NCBI GenBank assembly: GCA_964035795.1
Contig: OZ038325.1
Location: forward strand, 7,347,621 to 7,411,620
Length of the DNA: 64,000 nucleotides
Reading direction: 5' to 3'
Source: Pterobdella sp. o SKG-2022
Lineage: Eukaryota > Annelida > Clitellata > Hirudinida > Piscicolidae
Positions within the stretch are counted from its first letter, which is position 1. Each line of letters starts with the position of its first letter. A program made the translations under genes and the position numbers. Below, one piece after another: positions 1 through 13,477 of this stretch. The notes under the pieces were generated by a model. That model had not been told where the DNA came from, made no database searches, and saw only the letters and a list, made by a program, of their open reading frames with translations.

Positions 1-635
1 TGTTATCTGTGGTTATTTTCATTAGAATTTTATAGCTTTTGTTTAAATATCTTGTTATATGCTAATGCTTCAAGTTTTTTTTTGTTTTTATAACGTTGTA
101 TTAATGGTAAACTGTGAGACATTTGTTTTTATGTTATACAGAGGCTGGCAGTGTTAAGAAACACATAAAATGAAAACACATAGTTTTTATGTGTATAAGT
201 TTACATTAAATGTAAAGATATTGTTGTTTTATTTATATTTAATTATATATAAATAAATAAACAGATAAAACTTTAATTAACAAGCTAATAATCATAAAAT
301 AAACACAAAGAGAAACAGAGAAAAAAAATAATAGATTTGAGGTAAACAGGATGTAAAAAAATAAGCAAACATACAAATAAACAAAAAGAAAGAAATAAGG
401 AAAATAACCAAAAAAACCAACATAAAAACACACACAGACACACTAAAAGAAATGCAACAAGAGTTAACCAGCTTCACAGCACACACAAACTAACAACATC
501 ACACATTCTTCAGTTCATCACATTGTTCTTGAAATTTTCTTTAGTATTTCAATTTGAGCATTAAAAATTATTACAACAATAACAATAATAAGCACAACAA
601 CAATAATAATAGAAAAATAAAAAAAAGAGTTTAAC

Positions 636-689
<54 letters not shown>
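636..689. repeat. (TTA)n microsatellite
   Basis: An uninterrupted TAT/TTA trinucleotide run of about 18 units, followed by degenerate ATT-rich sequence to about 830. Confidence 0.95.
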
Positions 690-1196
690 CATTATATTTG
701 TTCTTATTTCTATTATTATCATCGTAGTCATTATAATTATAATTATTATTTTTGTTTTTATTATTGCTATTTTTAATGCTATTCTTATTATTACTTATAG
801 TATTATTATATATTTTTTCATATTATTATTATTGTGATTAATATTATTGGCACAATAGCCATAAAGAGTGAGTTACGATTGTAATAATTTTTTCTACTTG
901 AAATTTGTCTCAGTTATTTAACTTCAATTAGTAACTGGAACCATAACATAACAATAAGAATAATAAGATTAATAACAACTTTCATAAAAATAAAAAAAAA
1001 AAAAATAAAACTAATAAAGGAAAAAATAAATGCAAACAATAGTTTTGTTTTTCATTGTATTGCAATTGTTGATGTTATTATGATTGTTAAATATTACTAA
1101 TAATTATTATTATTTTTATATAACAACAATAAAATTAAAAAAAATAATAATGGCTAGACCATGTGTGGAGTTCCAGGCATTCCAGATTGATATACA

Positions 1197-1320
<124 letters not shown>

Positions 1321-1464
1321 TATACTTATACTTGTTTATAATGATAATCATGTTTATGTGCGAAGCTTGGTATTTTGTGTGGTTTGTTTATGTGTCAGTG
1401 TGCATCTGTTTTATCATGATCTTCTGAATCATTTCAATGAGAATAATGAAAACAGTAATAATAA

Positions 1465-1612
1465 AAAAATAATAAAAATAATAATATTAAAAATATTTCA
1501 TAATAATAACAATAATAATATTAAAAATATTTCATAATAATAACAATAATAATATTAAAAATATTTCATAATAATAACAACAATAATATTAAAAATATTT
1601 CATAATAATAAT
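1465..1612. repeat. 34-bp AT-rich tandem repeat
   Basis: About four tandem copies of a unit with core AATATTAAAAATATTTCAT and AATAATAACAAT spacers. One copy differs by an A-to-C change. The core AATATTAAAAATATT is itself nearly palindromic. Exact ends are approximate. Confidence 0.8.
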
Positions 1613-2791
1613 AAAAGATTGAAGTAATGAGACAATAATTTTGAGAGAATTGAAAAAATAATTTGTTAAAAAATATTGAAATAATAAAAAGAAAAATCGA
1701 TAAAGTTAATTAAATAAACAAAAAAAAACATAAAAATGAGTAACATCTTAATATTATTATTACTTATCTTATTATTATTATTGGCATTGTTTTTAATTAT
1801 ATTTTTTGTCCTGTTAAGGTTCAGATTTTTTAGTTTGAAATCATCAATACATAGTTGTTTTCGTCATTTTTTGTTCTTTTTTTTAATTTTTATTTCAATC
1901 ACTATCATTGTTTTATCGTTATTTCTATTATTGTTATTTTTATTATTATTCTATCATTTCCACTATTAAATATTCATATAGTTTATTAACCAATTAATTA
2001 ATATTTTAATTTCTATTTATTATCATTTCTATTTTCGACAGTTTTTTTTCAAGCTTTTTAGCCGTCTGCTGAATGTTTTGCTTTAAAAATCTCCCTCCAT
2101 CAGAAATCTTTTTAATTATAAAATAAATTTTAATCAAAAGATCAAAAATAATGAAATTTTTTTCCAAACTTTTCTCATTCAAAAAGTATCTCTTCCTAAA
2201 AATCAGCTAATTAGATAACTACATAACGATGTATTCTTCATTATTTTTTCTTCTTATAAGCGTTATTATTATTATTATCATAATTAATATTATTATTTTT
2301 ATATTAATATGTCAATAATAATAATAATATTTAAATATCGGATTATTTAACTTTTGATGCTGATAATTATATTGAAAAAATACATTCAAATATTAATATA
2401 CCTATCTCAACAGTGTTTAAACAATAATAAGAATAATAATAGAAATAATATAAAAAATAAAAATGCTAATTTTATTGTTATTATTTTTTTTTATGATTAT
2501 TATTATCTAAATAATAATGAACCTAATAATAACAATCTTGCTCTTCTCCGAGTTCACCTTTATCAATGATTTAGAAAGCAATAAAGAAACCCACAAATAT
2601 ATTAATCGGTGTCATAATAACTATTATTATTATTATTATTATGCACTTTATTTTTTATTTTTCTTGTTTTTCATTATTTCTTTCTCCAAGATTTTTTTTT
2701 TGTTTTTCATTATTGGAGTTATTTACTTTTAGATTCAAGAAAACAGTGGCAAAAACCATATATTTACAATTGTTTTCATCCTTGTTAGTTT

Positions 2792-3184
<393 letters not shown>

Positions 3185-3479
3185 TATACCTTACACTGCG
3201 TCCAAATAAATCTCATCATATTGAAAAAAGAAATAAAAAATAATGATGCATGCGGAGACTCTGAATAACTTATAAGTCTTTTATATCTAATTTATTACTA
3301 TTGTTATTTTTATTATTTTTTTTTATATTATTATGATTACTTCTATCATACTTATTATTTTCGTTCAACTTATTATTCATATTATTTATATTTTTATTAT
3401 TATTTCTATTATGTTAATGAATAGTGTATTGTGTATGGATGCTAGCTTATCTTTCTATGAATCATACAAACATCTTGAC

Positions 3480-3800
3480 GTAAATAAGTCTGAATGGATG
3501 GATAGAAAGATGGATAAATGAATGGATAGAAGGATAGCTGATAGATGGATGAAAGAAAGAGATGATGAATGAATAAAATGGATAGGTAAATAACCTTGTT
3601 GATGAAGAAGTGGTGAGTGGATAATTAGATGGATGGGTGTACAGTTAGATAAACGGATGGGTGGGTAGATGGATGTAAAGATAGATGGACGGATAAATTG
3701 AAAAAAAGAAAGGAAGAAAGAAAGAAAGAAAAAAAGAAAGAGATAGATAGATAGATAGACAGATAAATGAATTGCTATGAGTTTAATGGATGCAAAGGTG
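3480..3800. repeat. Degenerate GATG/GATA/GAAA block
   Basis: Diverged tetranucleotide repeats (GGAT, GATG), then GAAA near 3710-3740 and GATA near 3740-3765. The minus-strand open frame here is low-complexity and is not supported as a gene. Confidence 0.85.
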
Positions 3801-4001
3801 AAAGTATTTATTGATGGGTGATTGGTGAAAAAGCTCACCAAGTGTGAAACAAATAAATATTCATAATACTACTAATAATAATAATAAAAATAATGAAAAA
3901 ACATTATTTTTGAATTATGAATGTTCTAATTGAAAAAACTATTTTTTAAATTTTTTTGTAAATTTTAAGCAATAAAGTAGTCACACAAATAGCTTTACTT
4001 T

Positions 4002-5217
4002 TCGTTAGACCGGAAACAGGTTTTAATCTATTTCCTGTGAGAATGGGTTTCCATGGAGACAGGTCGATTCTCAAAGATGGCGGTGGTGGTGGGAGGGTTA
4101 TTGTATTGAGAAATTCGTCATCACTATTATTATTATTATTCATGTTGTTGTTATTATTGTTGTTATTATTATTGTTTTGATCGTTCGGGTCTTTTGCACT
4201 GTTGATGATTTTGTTGTTTTTATTGTTTATAAAATCAGGTTTGTTATAAAAGTTCACATCATTTGTAATTTTGTTTACATTATTATTATTATTATTATCA
4301 TTATTATTTGCTTCAAAGGAATACACTTGACTATTATTATCATATCTGATATTTCTTTTGAGGGTTTCATTACTGGGGTTTGCATGGTTTTTTATGGTTG
4401 AAACATCATTGTAGCCCGAAGAAAAGGCTCTTTGTTGTTGAGTAATGGAGAGATGGTGCAGCCGATTAGCTTTATAGTTGAGAAAATCTTGGGGTTTTTC
4501 AATGGGTGAGTGGACATTTGGCATCGTTGGTGGGTGGATGTCTGACATCATTTTTAGAGGGAGCTTAGAGTCGCGTTGTTGGGATGAAGTGGTGGACAAG
4601 TTTGTTGTGGGTTTTGAGCGACTAGTGTTGCTTGTTGTTGGAGTTGTGTAGTTTGTAATGTCTTCTATTGTTTTCGTTGCTTCTACAGCTGGTGTGTTGT
4701 TGAAAATTGTTTCATTCGAGCCGAAAAAATTGGAAGATTCACTAGAAAGAGGTGATAATAAGTACTCGTCGTTTTCATCAAACACTTGTTTAGATCTATG
4801 TTCTTGGTTCTTTGTTCTCTTTAGAGTTTCATCACTCGTATCACTGGTTTTGATTGTATGGCTGAAAGATTTTTTTTTTGAAATTTTGGTTTTGTCTTCA
4901 TTTATAGACTTCATATTGGAACAGTGTGGTGTGGTTCTTAGAAACTGTTTTCCGTTTTTAGGAGAAATTTCGCGTTGCTTCATTTTTTTATGCTGTTTGA
5001 AAACATTACTTTTGTTAATATGTGAGTTTCCTATCCATTTTTTGTAGTACTTTACATCGCTGACATCATTATCTTCGTTATTTTTTTGTAGTTTATGAGG
5101 GTGAGTTTTGTTGTCAGTGGTACTTTTGTGGCCTGTTAAAAGATCCTCCAACACAGACTGGTGGGCGGGGAAGGGATTTTCTGAAATGCAAGGTGGAGAG
5201 AGCTTAGTCTTCAGCAT
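4002..5217 (-). CDS. Orphan Asn/Ser-rich protein, probably an internal or terminal exon
   Basis: I do not recognise this protein. The frame runs open for over 1.2 kb on the minus strand with non-random composition: a basic Lys-rich first half, Ser/Thr-rich middle (SPLSSESSNFFG), poly-Asn runs, then a poly-Pro motif (LPPPPPSLRIDL) and SPWKPILTGNRLKPVSG. The first Met in frame is at 5217, but the frame stays open upstream through DWTRIWWKMLK. That segment looks protein-like, so an upstream exon or a start near 5280 is possible. The frame reaches a stop at 3946; however, a good donor (A/GTAAAG) lies after LTK at about 4002 and what follows looks like intron, so I end the supported part there. 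Any continuing exon was not found in the window. AT-rich low-complexity sequence means a chance frame is not fully excluded. Confidence 0.5.
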
Positions 5218-5289
5218 TTTCCACCAAATTCTCGTCCAGTCTCCAACATTTTCGAAAAAAAAACAACTTTTTAAAGTAAATTACTTGCT

Positions 5290-5473
5290 ATTAAAATAAA
5301 ATTTCTAAAAATTTTTGATGGATAAAGCCTACTTAATCCTAAAGTGAAAGTTCTATAAAAAAAATCCTACATAGACAAAAATATATTGTATACTGGGAGG
5401 CGCTTTCTTAAACCTTGACACTAAATACCCAACTAAAAGGAAATACTCACAACAATTCCTGATGTTCTTCTGT

Positions 5474-5504
<31 letters not shown>

Positions 5505-6757
5505 GATCAATTAGATATATATCATCTATATATATAGTTTTTTTGATTTAGTGTATATATCTTCTTTCAAATACATCGCGAATATCATGTATTTTTATAA
5601 TTTTTGATTTTATTCGTAAAAAATTGAGGGTTTTAAAGATACGTTTATAACAAGTAATAAAATGAAAATTATATATATCTCTATAAGGTAAGGTATATGT
5701 GGGTAACATCATTTTTATATATAATTTTTTTATCAATGCAATATATATTATCATCTCTATAATCACTCCGACACTTATATACTTTGGTAATGTTGCTACT
5801 GATATCATTAAATTTTTATAGATATCTATTAGGTTACTCTACCTCTATTATACATCTAATTAATATACATATTAATAGTTAAAGATCTGTATTGCACGTA
5901 ATTTACAAATAAATTCGTCAGAATCGCTATTATTGGTATTGATGTTATTGGCTTTCTTATTGGTAGTTATAGAAATAGTTGAAAAGCTTTAAAAGACGCA
6001 GTAGACTTTTATGTAAGTTAAACACTGTGTTCTGTTTGGTTTGAAAGATGAATAGACTAGAAAATTATGAAGTTGACGACATAATAATCTCAATAATTAC
6101 TGTGAAAAAACTTGATAAATATTGCAGAGAATGTAGATAACTATTGTATGGACTTCTGATACTTATTCCTGTTGTTGCTTTTAATAGACTCTTAACAATT
6201 AATATACACATATATGTAGACACTTGATTGATATCAAAGAAATAGTACTATATACTTTATTGTACAAAGTGTTTTCAAAATAAGAATAAATTTACAAAGT
6301 GCCATCGCTGCAAAACATCTTTAAAAACGTCCAAAATATTCTTTAAAATCGTAAGTTAAATCCGCTAGTCTTTTGTGTGGTTTTTAGTTGGAACCCTGTC
6401 GACACCACTTCCTCTTCAGCCTGTGTTTGATGAGTTTGGGGTAGGTTAATGGGGTGTGATGAATCATGTTTAAAAAACATACAGATTGTCCCATATTAAG
6501 CATAGCTATCTGATCATTTCATACGAATGATGGTAGAAGAGAGAAATTAACCCATTATTAACCATTAGAGAAAATAAAATTACGCCATTTCACCGAACTG
6601 AAGATCGGAGGCACTACTACTACTACTAACCATTAGAGAAAAAAATTAACTCATTTAAGTTTTAATCACTGCCACAAACCCAAACACCACCTTGAACCAC
6701 AAAACCACACCAAACCCACTCCTATTTCATGAAACTCCTAACCATCCTTTCTACCCC
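5290..6757. other. Intergenic AT-rich stretch
   Basis: No coding exon seen. It contains a short TA run (about 5476-5499) and several ATATAT patches to 5540. A minus-strand AATAAA (TTTATT at 6256-6261) lies about 500 bp beyond the CDK11 stop and is a candidate poly(A) signal for that gene. Confidence 0.6.
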
Positions 6758-9700
6758 TTACCCCAATAACAACTCTATACACTCCTCACCCCCCTTCCAA
6801 CAACTCACAGCCATCTTAGCAAAAGCTTCACCGCCAGAGGGCGCTTTGGGCGTCCTACCTATCTTGACCTTCCCCATCCTCAGTTCACTCTTGGAAGGCC
6901 ACGTAGGAAACATGGAAGGATCCACAGGGATGGGTACTTCGTTGAAAAAGGGGTGCTTCAGCGCCTCCTCCGCCGTTATTCGTTTCTCGGGGTTGTATGT
7001 CAGTAGGCTGGGGTGGAGAATGATTGTGGTGGTGGTTGTGGGCATTTTTTGCCATGCTGATTATGCCTTGTGAAGAATTAACTATGAAAATTCACTCAAA
7101 TATTTAAATAAAACTGAAAAAAAATGATAGCTTTTTAAAACAGATTAGAAAAATTTTTATACTCTGAAATAATGAAAATAGAAAAAAAAATAAAAACAAT
7201 AATAATAAAAAAATTAACGACATACACATTCATGAGTTCAAATCCTCTGGCGGACATCTTTTTATCGAACTTGTGTGCCAATTTGTTGTACAGATGCTCA
7301 GTCATTGATAGGGTCTTATAGCCTGATAACTGGGTCACCCCTGGCCAAATCTTCTCGTTTGGGGTTCCTAGCTCCTATGGGTTTGGTGATGATGATTGTG
7401 AAGGTGGTTGTGATAATGATTGTGGTTAAATCATGATCATCATCATGGAATGAGATGATTATGCTAATGTTTGTGAAACGAAAAAATTGTGATGATGATG
7501 ATGATTCAGCCAATGCTAGCATGGAAACGGAAGTTAAACGATGATAATGATAATCATTATCATAACTATATATAAACCCTCGTCCTCTTCCTCATTCTCC
7601 ACCTCATAAGCCCTTCTCATCCTCCTCCTTCAAAAACTATATAACCCTAATTTTTTTTCTTCCTCCTCCTTCTTTATCACTATATAAACCCTTCTCCTCA
7701 TCCTTCTTCATACACCCACCTTGAAGATCCTGTTGATTTGGTCAAGCTCACTTCTGCCTGGGAAGAGGGGCTTCTTGAGCACTAACTCACCATAAATGCA
7801 CCCAACACTCCATAAATCAATCGGGGTGCTGTATATCTGAAAGGGGAAAGAGGGTTGATTAAAATAATCAATAAATAACAATTGATAAATAGAAAAAATG
7901 AAATATAATTGAATAATTAATGATAAAATCAATCAAAAAAATTTTCTTCATCAAAATCAACACTTATTACAAACGAACGACTGCAACAATACCAACACCA
8001 ACTCAAACTCTGACCTCTCACCATTATGACTACTACAACTACCACCACCACAACCCTCTTGCCCCGCCACCTTCTGTCCAAGCAGCAGTTCAGGTGCTCT
8101 ATACCACAGGGTGACAACAATGGGAGTGTAAGGCTTAAGGGGCGAGCCATACTCCCTGGCCAAGCCGAAGTCCCCAATCTTGAGAATTCCCTGGTTACTT
8201 AGCAGAAGGTTAGAGGTTTTGAGGTCTCTGTGTACCACCCAGTTGTCATGCAAATGCGCCACACCACTTAGTAATTGTAGCATTAGGGTTTTCACTTCAC
8301 CTGTGTTGCGGTGGTTGTGGGTATTTTGGTGGTGTTTGCCCTACCCTCTGCTGAGGAAAATGGGCTCTAAATAAAATGATGATGATGATGCTTGTATGGA
8401 GGGTGGAGGTAATGTTGCTGCATTTTTATTTCATTATATACTATTTCTATTATTCAATTGTCATATATTTTAGAATAAGTTCGAAAACATATTATAATAA
8501 TACTAGTTTAAAAATATATAATATTTTTTAAAATATTAAACAGTTATTGCATGAATTTATGACTTGACATACATACAAAAAAACACGAACCAATAAGAAA
8601 TGGCTCTTTCATATACTCCATTAGTGATTTGAGGTCATGTTCAACAAAGTCCATTACCAGGTAGATCTTATCCATGTTACTACCTACTACTACTTCCTGT
8701 TGGTGGTGTGTGGTGATGATGATAATGATGATGGGGTGTGGTAGTGATGATAATGATGATGGGGTATGGTGGAATGATAGTGTGTGATGATGATAATGAT
8801 GGTGTGGTGTTGTGGTGATAATATTGGTGGTAGTTGTGTAGTGATGATGGTGTTGATCCAAAAACTGAAATAATAACACAAGAATTAAAACCGAGAAATC
8901 TCTCGCTCATGGGGAAGTTATATTGAACACTCATAATAATAATTAATAAAAATAAATAAACTCAAATAAATCAGCCAACCCTGATTTTGACGACATTTTC
9001 GTGCGTGCATATGAGTAGTGTGTTGATTTCTCTTAGGGATGTGATTGGGAAGCCTTCATTTTCCTTTTCCATCTTCAGTCGTTTTAAGGCCACTATTTCC
9101 TCTGTTGGGATAGAGTTTTGGTGGCTAGTGTGGGTGGTGGTGATATTAACAGTTTTTTGATATTATTATAGTTATTTGACTATTATTAAGTAATTATGGT
9201 TTTATTCGCATTTGAAAAATAATATAGATAATAATAAAAATGACAAAATATAGATACTAAATACTAAAATTGAAAAAAAAATAGAATGCAAAAATAACAC
9301 ATAAAATAAAAATAACAGCAACAACAAAAATAATAATAAACATACGAGTTTTTCTGTCGACAGCTCTGTAGACCACGCCATAAGTTCCTTCCTCTACCCG
9401 ATTCAGGCAGTGAAATTCTTCCACATTACGGCACCCCTGAATGGCGGGAAAAAATGGCGGCAAATTCAAAGATGGCGAATTCACATCTTGCGCGTCTTTG
9501 GGTGTGAGAGGAGACGGCGGTGTCGGTGCTTTTGTATCTTTTGCTGTGTCTTCGTGTTTTTTAGTGTCTGTCTCTTCCTCATCTTCTTCTTCCTCGTCAT
9601 TTTCGATGATGTTGTCATTTTGTCCTTCTTCTGTTGGAAGAAGAGTCGTTAATTAAAAAAATATTATAGTGATATTCGATTATGATTGGCCAGTTTAACT

Positions 9701-11046
9701 GTGACTCATTGTAGTTTTCTCTCGACACCAAGTTACTACGGCTCTAATACTGCAACCAAATTATATACAATAAAAATTAATTGTACATATTTGAGAAAAA
9801 ATTCATGATTAGTACTCAAGCACCTCTAGCTGATCTCTCGATAGAGGCATCTGACTTTCTAGCACTATCAGCATGGCTGTTTGGGAGTTTGATATCTGGT
9901 TCTTCCTCTTCTTCCTCCTCATCCTCTTCTTCTTCATCATCCTCATCAAACTTTGACTTGCTCATTTTGTAAGGATTGACTGAGAAGTGATAGTTTTACA
10001 TATATTAATTGATATAATAATCTTGTTAGTTTTTATTTGTTATAACTTTTGAAAACAGAGCTGTAAGTCAACCATTAGTCACCCCAAAGTGAAGTTTGAG
10101 TAGCATAAGAAGCAAGCTAAAATACTCTTATTTGGTAATATTGTTGAAAAAAATTAAAATTTTAATACACATGTGGCTGAGTTTATTTTGGTGATGCTTT
10201 CTTGTCTTAATCATTCAAATGCATATTATAATTTAATTTTTTTAAAAATTTGTTTAGTTATGTATGAACTCTTTAAAACTTGTATGGCCATTTTGATGTG
10301 TAATTAACTCACAGTGCTTTGGTTAAGTAGACTATTATTATTTTTTAGATTTTAGACAGCTTTTGACATATTATACAGTATACTTATTACCATTTAAATA
10401 GATTAGAGATAATTATAAAAGCAACCAACTATAGTCTTCTTCCTTTGTATCTCCTTCCAACTCCCCTTCTTCTACTGCATCTTCTTCATCTCGAATGTTT
10501 ATTTCTATTGTATTATATTCATCATCTTGGAACCTTTCCATGTTAAGTGGGTCATTTATTGTTGTTGGAATTTCTATATTTTCTATGTTTTCTGTGATTA
10601 TTTCCTTATCTTGCTCATTGTCACTTTTACTGTGTGAATGCCTTGATTTTTTGGACTTTTTTGAAGGCTCTTTAGAGTATTCATCTAAAAGAATATATTT
10701 ATTTCAAATAGTGTTTGATAATTCCAATGAAAATTGGTTTATCAAGATAGAAAGTTAATTTGAAAAAAAAAAATCTAAAAAATTAAAATTTTATTGGTCA
10801 CTTTTAAAACTTCTACTTTCTCTTTTTCGGTGGTGCCTATCATGGCTTCGATGTATTTCTGACTCGTCTTCATATATTTCCCCGTGATAACGGCTTTTTT
10901 TAGATTTATGCTTGTAAAGATGTTTATCTGATCTTTTTTGTTTTGAAGACTCTTCTAAATCCTTTTCTCTTTGAAATCTCTGCATTTGTCGTTCACGTTC
11001 GATTTCTAAACGAAGTCTTTCACGTTCTAAATTTCTTAATTTTTCC
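6758..11046 (-). CDS. CDK11: CDK11 (PITSLRE) serine/threonine kinase, N-terminus missing
   Basis: Cyclin-L-dependent nuclear kinase acting in pre-mRNA splicing and transcription. Exons in transcription order: 11046-10802, 10684-10430, 9979-9824, 9630-9346, 9101-8980, 8696-8591, 8300-8071, 7836-7720, 7374-7226, 7007-6758. All splice phases match, giving about 637 residues. Seen: an Arg/Glu-rich helical stretch ([16 protein letters not shown]), acidic runs, then a complete kinase domain: glycine loop EEGTYGVVY, the diagnostic PITSLRE helix, HRDLKTSN catalytic loop, [17 protein letters not shown] activation loop, WYRAPE, and the C-terminal [13 protein letters not shown] typical of CDK11. The human protein has roughly 200 further N-terminal residues; no exon for them is found here, and the first exon seen starts out of phase behind a pyrimidine-rich acceptor (TTTTATTTTTTAG). 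Intron donors include weak ones (GTTCGT, GTTGGC), but homology supports the joins. Confidence 0.95.
7485..7560. repeat. SINE-like tail with GATG run
   Basis: In an intron of CDK11: GATGATGATG, then CCAATGCTAGCATGG, AAACGGAAGTTAAACG and another GATGATAATGATAAT run. A related segment (TTAGCATGGGAAGGGATTTA and so on, followed by GAAGATGAAGATGA) lies at about 55745-55795. Confidence 0.45.
8333..8392. repeat. Possible SINE 3' end with ATG-repeat tail
   Basis: A less AT-rich segment (CCCTACCCTCTGCTGAGG, AAAATGGGCTCTAAATAAA) ends in ATGATGATGATG within a CDK11 intron. This is the usual look of a retroposed short element with a simple-repeat tail. Only one copy is obvious in this window. Confidence 0.35.
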
Positions 11047-11200
11047 CTAAAAAATAAAACCAAAATTTTTAATTTAATATTCAATTGAACAATTTTTCGA
11101 AGTGAAGTTTATTGAAACATACATTTGTTGTGTGAAGTATAGAAATGTAAACAATGAAAGGTTAAAATAGCAATGTAATACAAACATCGGTAAAATATTT

Positions 11201-11206
11201 TTTATT
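11201..11206 (-). terminator. Poly(A) signal of the 11.25-13.5 kb gene
   Basis: AATAAA on the minus strand, about 45 bp beyond the stop codon at 11251. It lies about 155 bp before the first acceptor of CDK11. Confidence 0.6.
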
Positions 11207-11250
11207 AGTCAATTATTTTTTATGGTAAAATAATGAAAAATTTTTTAAAA

Positions 11251-13477
11251 TTAGCAACGGCAATTAAGGCTAGCGTCGACAAATTTGTTGGCATCTTCTG
11301 GAAGAACAAATGCATTGTTCCTGCACAGTTCAAAAGAAATTGAACGTTGTTTAGCGTTCGCCCATGTTTGAAGAGCTTTGTTGGCAAGCTGAGGATAGAG
11401 AGCAGTGTTGAAAGGTACTGCAGGCTTGCAACACTTACAACAAGTCACTGGTGTGGTCGCTGGAGGGTTTCTTGTAAGACAAAGTGCCTTGGGTCTTGCA
11501 GGTTGGCAAGGGCATGGGCAGACGATGTTTTCAGGAATGAATGCTGGCGTTGGTACACAAGTGTAAATGTTACAATCGCATTTTAATTCGTCTTTCAGCA
11601 CTTTACTTTCATCTACCGGACAGACTTCGCTTATATTGTTGGAACAGTTGGAACTATCTGCTTCTTTGCTGTTGCTTCCATTAGCATCTGATGTTTTATT
11701 GTTGCAACAGTTGCAGCAGTTGCAGTCGCCTTTGCAACAACCAAGGCCACAACAGGCACAGTGGCAACATTCACATTCACAAGTTTTGAGGGCTCCACAT
11801 GGAACGAAGCAGCAGTTGGGAGGAACGCAAGGAGACTCACTATCGCACTTTGTTTCGTCTTTTTTTTCTGTGTAGTACATATACAATGGCCTTGGAGGTG
11901 GGCTAGGACATGCTTCGTAGTTTTTCATAGTGCCACAACAAGCATATGGACTTGGTCTTTTTGATTGGCAATAACAAGTAGGTTCTGAAGAACATGGTGC
12001 TCTGTAAGGAGCACATCCAAAACAACCACAGCCTCCGCAGCAAGGCGTGGGGTTAGGATATGCCATTACATTGGTTTTTATATATCCTCTTTCTTCGGGG
12101 GGAAGAATAATCTCTCTCATTACACTTTTCTCTCCGGGACCTTTCTTCGGGCAATCTGGACATGGTCTGCACCTTCCACATGGCTCCAGTTTTGGTTTTG
12201 GAGTGCAACATCTCTGGCCACAACCACAGTTGTTGTGGTTGTTACCGTTGTTGGCACTCAATCCCTCTCGAAGACAAGGTGTTGGGATGGGAACGTAACA
12301 ACCATCGCATTCATTAAGACAAGGCCCGTAATAATAAGCAGTGCTGAAAGCTTTGCAGGGTGGTAGTTCACAAACAGGACAATAAGCTTCAGGGTTTGAT
12401 TTGGGGATGGGCACTGGACAAGGGCAAATAACACAGTTAAGTCCTATCTCTTGTAAATCTTCACATGGCTTCAATCCCACAGACTCTGGGATGTGCACCA
12501 AATTATAACGCCACCCTTTAAAACCTGAAATATGAAAAAATTATTTTTCAATACAAATAAAAGTTAATTTATACAAATGAGACTAACCCGAGATGTTTCT
12601 AGGCTCCATTTTGAGGTTTGTGGATTTCGATTGGCTGTCCTCTCTTGAATTGTTCTTGCTCATGTTAATTTGAGAAGCAGGATTTGCATTCATCGACAGA
12701 TTTTGAATCTTATTATGAAAAACACTTGCTTCCCGACAAAGCGAGATGGCAGGTAAAGTTTGGGAAAACTTTTTCAATTCTTCTATGCTACTGTGATTGT
12801 TGTTGGAATTGTTCAACGACAAGTTATTTTTTTCTTTACATTTCAATTTTTTTCTTCTGGCGGCTTCAAACTCAGCAATGCCCACGATGCCTGCTTCTGG
12901 GAAAGACAACCCCAGTTGGAAGTTACTCATCGGAACATGACCTGATGTCATAATTGTAACACCAATTTGTATAGAGCTGGAAACAAGCTAAGCTATGTAC
13001 AAACTAATCAAATTACTTAATAAAATAATTGCATGGCTCACCAGCATAACCAGATTTGAGTTGTTCCGTGTAGATGGGATTTGCATTAAGTTTCTTTCTG
13101 TTGCATACTACACAAACGGCCTTGCAATACTCTTTGGTCTTACCGACCCCACAATGAGGCACACACCCTCCTTTGTAAGACTTGACATTGCATGAGGCGA
13201 CTGCGCACGGGTTTCTAGAACGTTGGAAGAGATGAGAAAGAAGAACAATACTAATTTTTATTGGTCTTCAAATTTTGAGTTATTATAGCTAAATTATAAA
13301 CAGCTATACCACGAAAATTTTTCTAAGAGGTAAATTGAAATTCGAAATAGTGACTTAAAATGTATTAAAAAACATTATAACTAAATCATAAGCAAACACC
13401 ACAAAAACTCACTTGGCTGGTTTGACTGGCTCCTCCTTTTGGCATTTTTCTATGACTGCGCAAATTGGGGCTGTCAT
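11251..13477 (-). CDS. Cys/Pro-rich protein A, four exons, 621 residues
   Basis: No known family recognised. Exons: 13477-13413, 13214-13042, 12941-12588, 12524-11251; all introns are GT-AG with matching phases. The protein starts MTAPICAVIEKC, has a short Cys-containing region (NPCAVASCNVK, YCKAVCVVCNRKK), then a charged, Cys-poor segment (FEAARRKKLKCKEK), then a long Cys/Pro/Gly-rich region with many CC, CxC and CxxC pairs (CPVPIPK, CCGGCGCFGCAPY, CCHCACCGLGCC, CNCCNCC). The C-terminal part is less Cys-dense and ends LNCRC. It shares blocks with the intronless neighbour at 14280-16748: FST followed by Cys pairs, PIP/PLP, then C(L/V)RxxL; and YIK followed within a few residues by YP and a Cys cluster. 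Such composition fits structural proteins held by disulfides or metal (for example sperm-tail or cuticle types), which is inference only. Confidence 0.8.

Noticed and set aside
11631..11964. Overlapping frames inside protein A on both strands
   Set aside because: Shadows of the Cys-rich coding exon.
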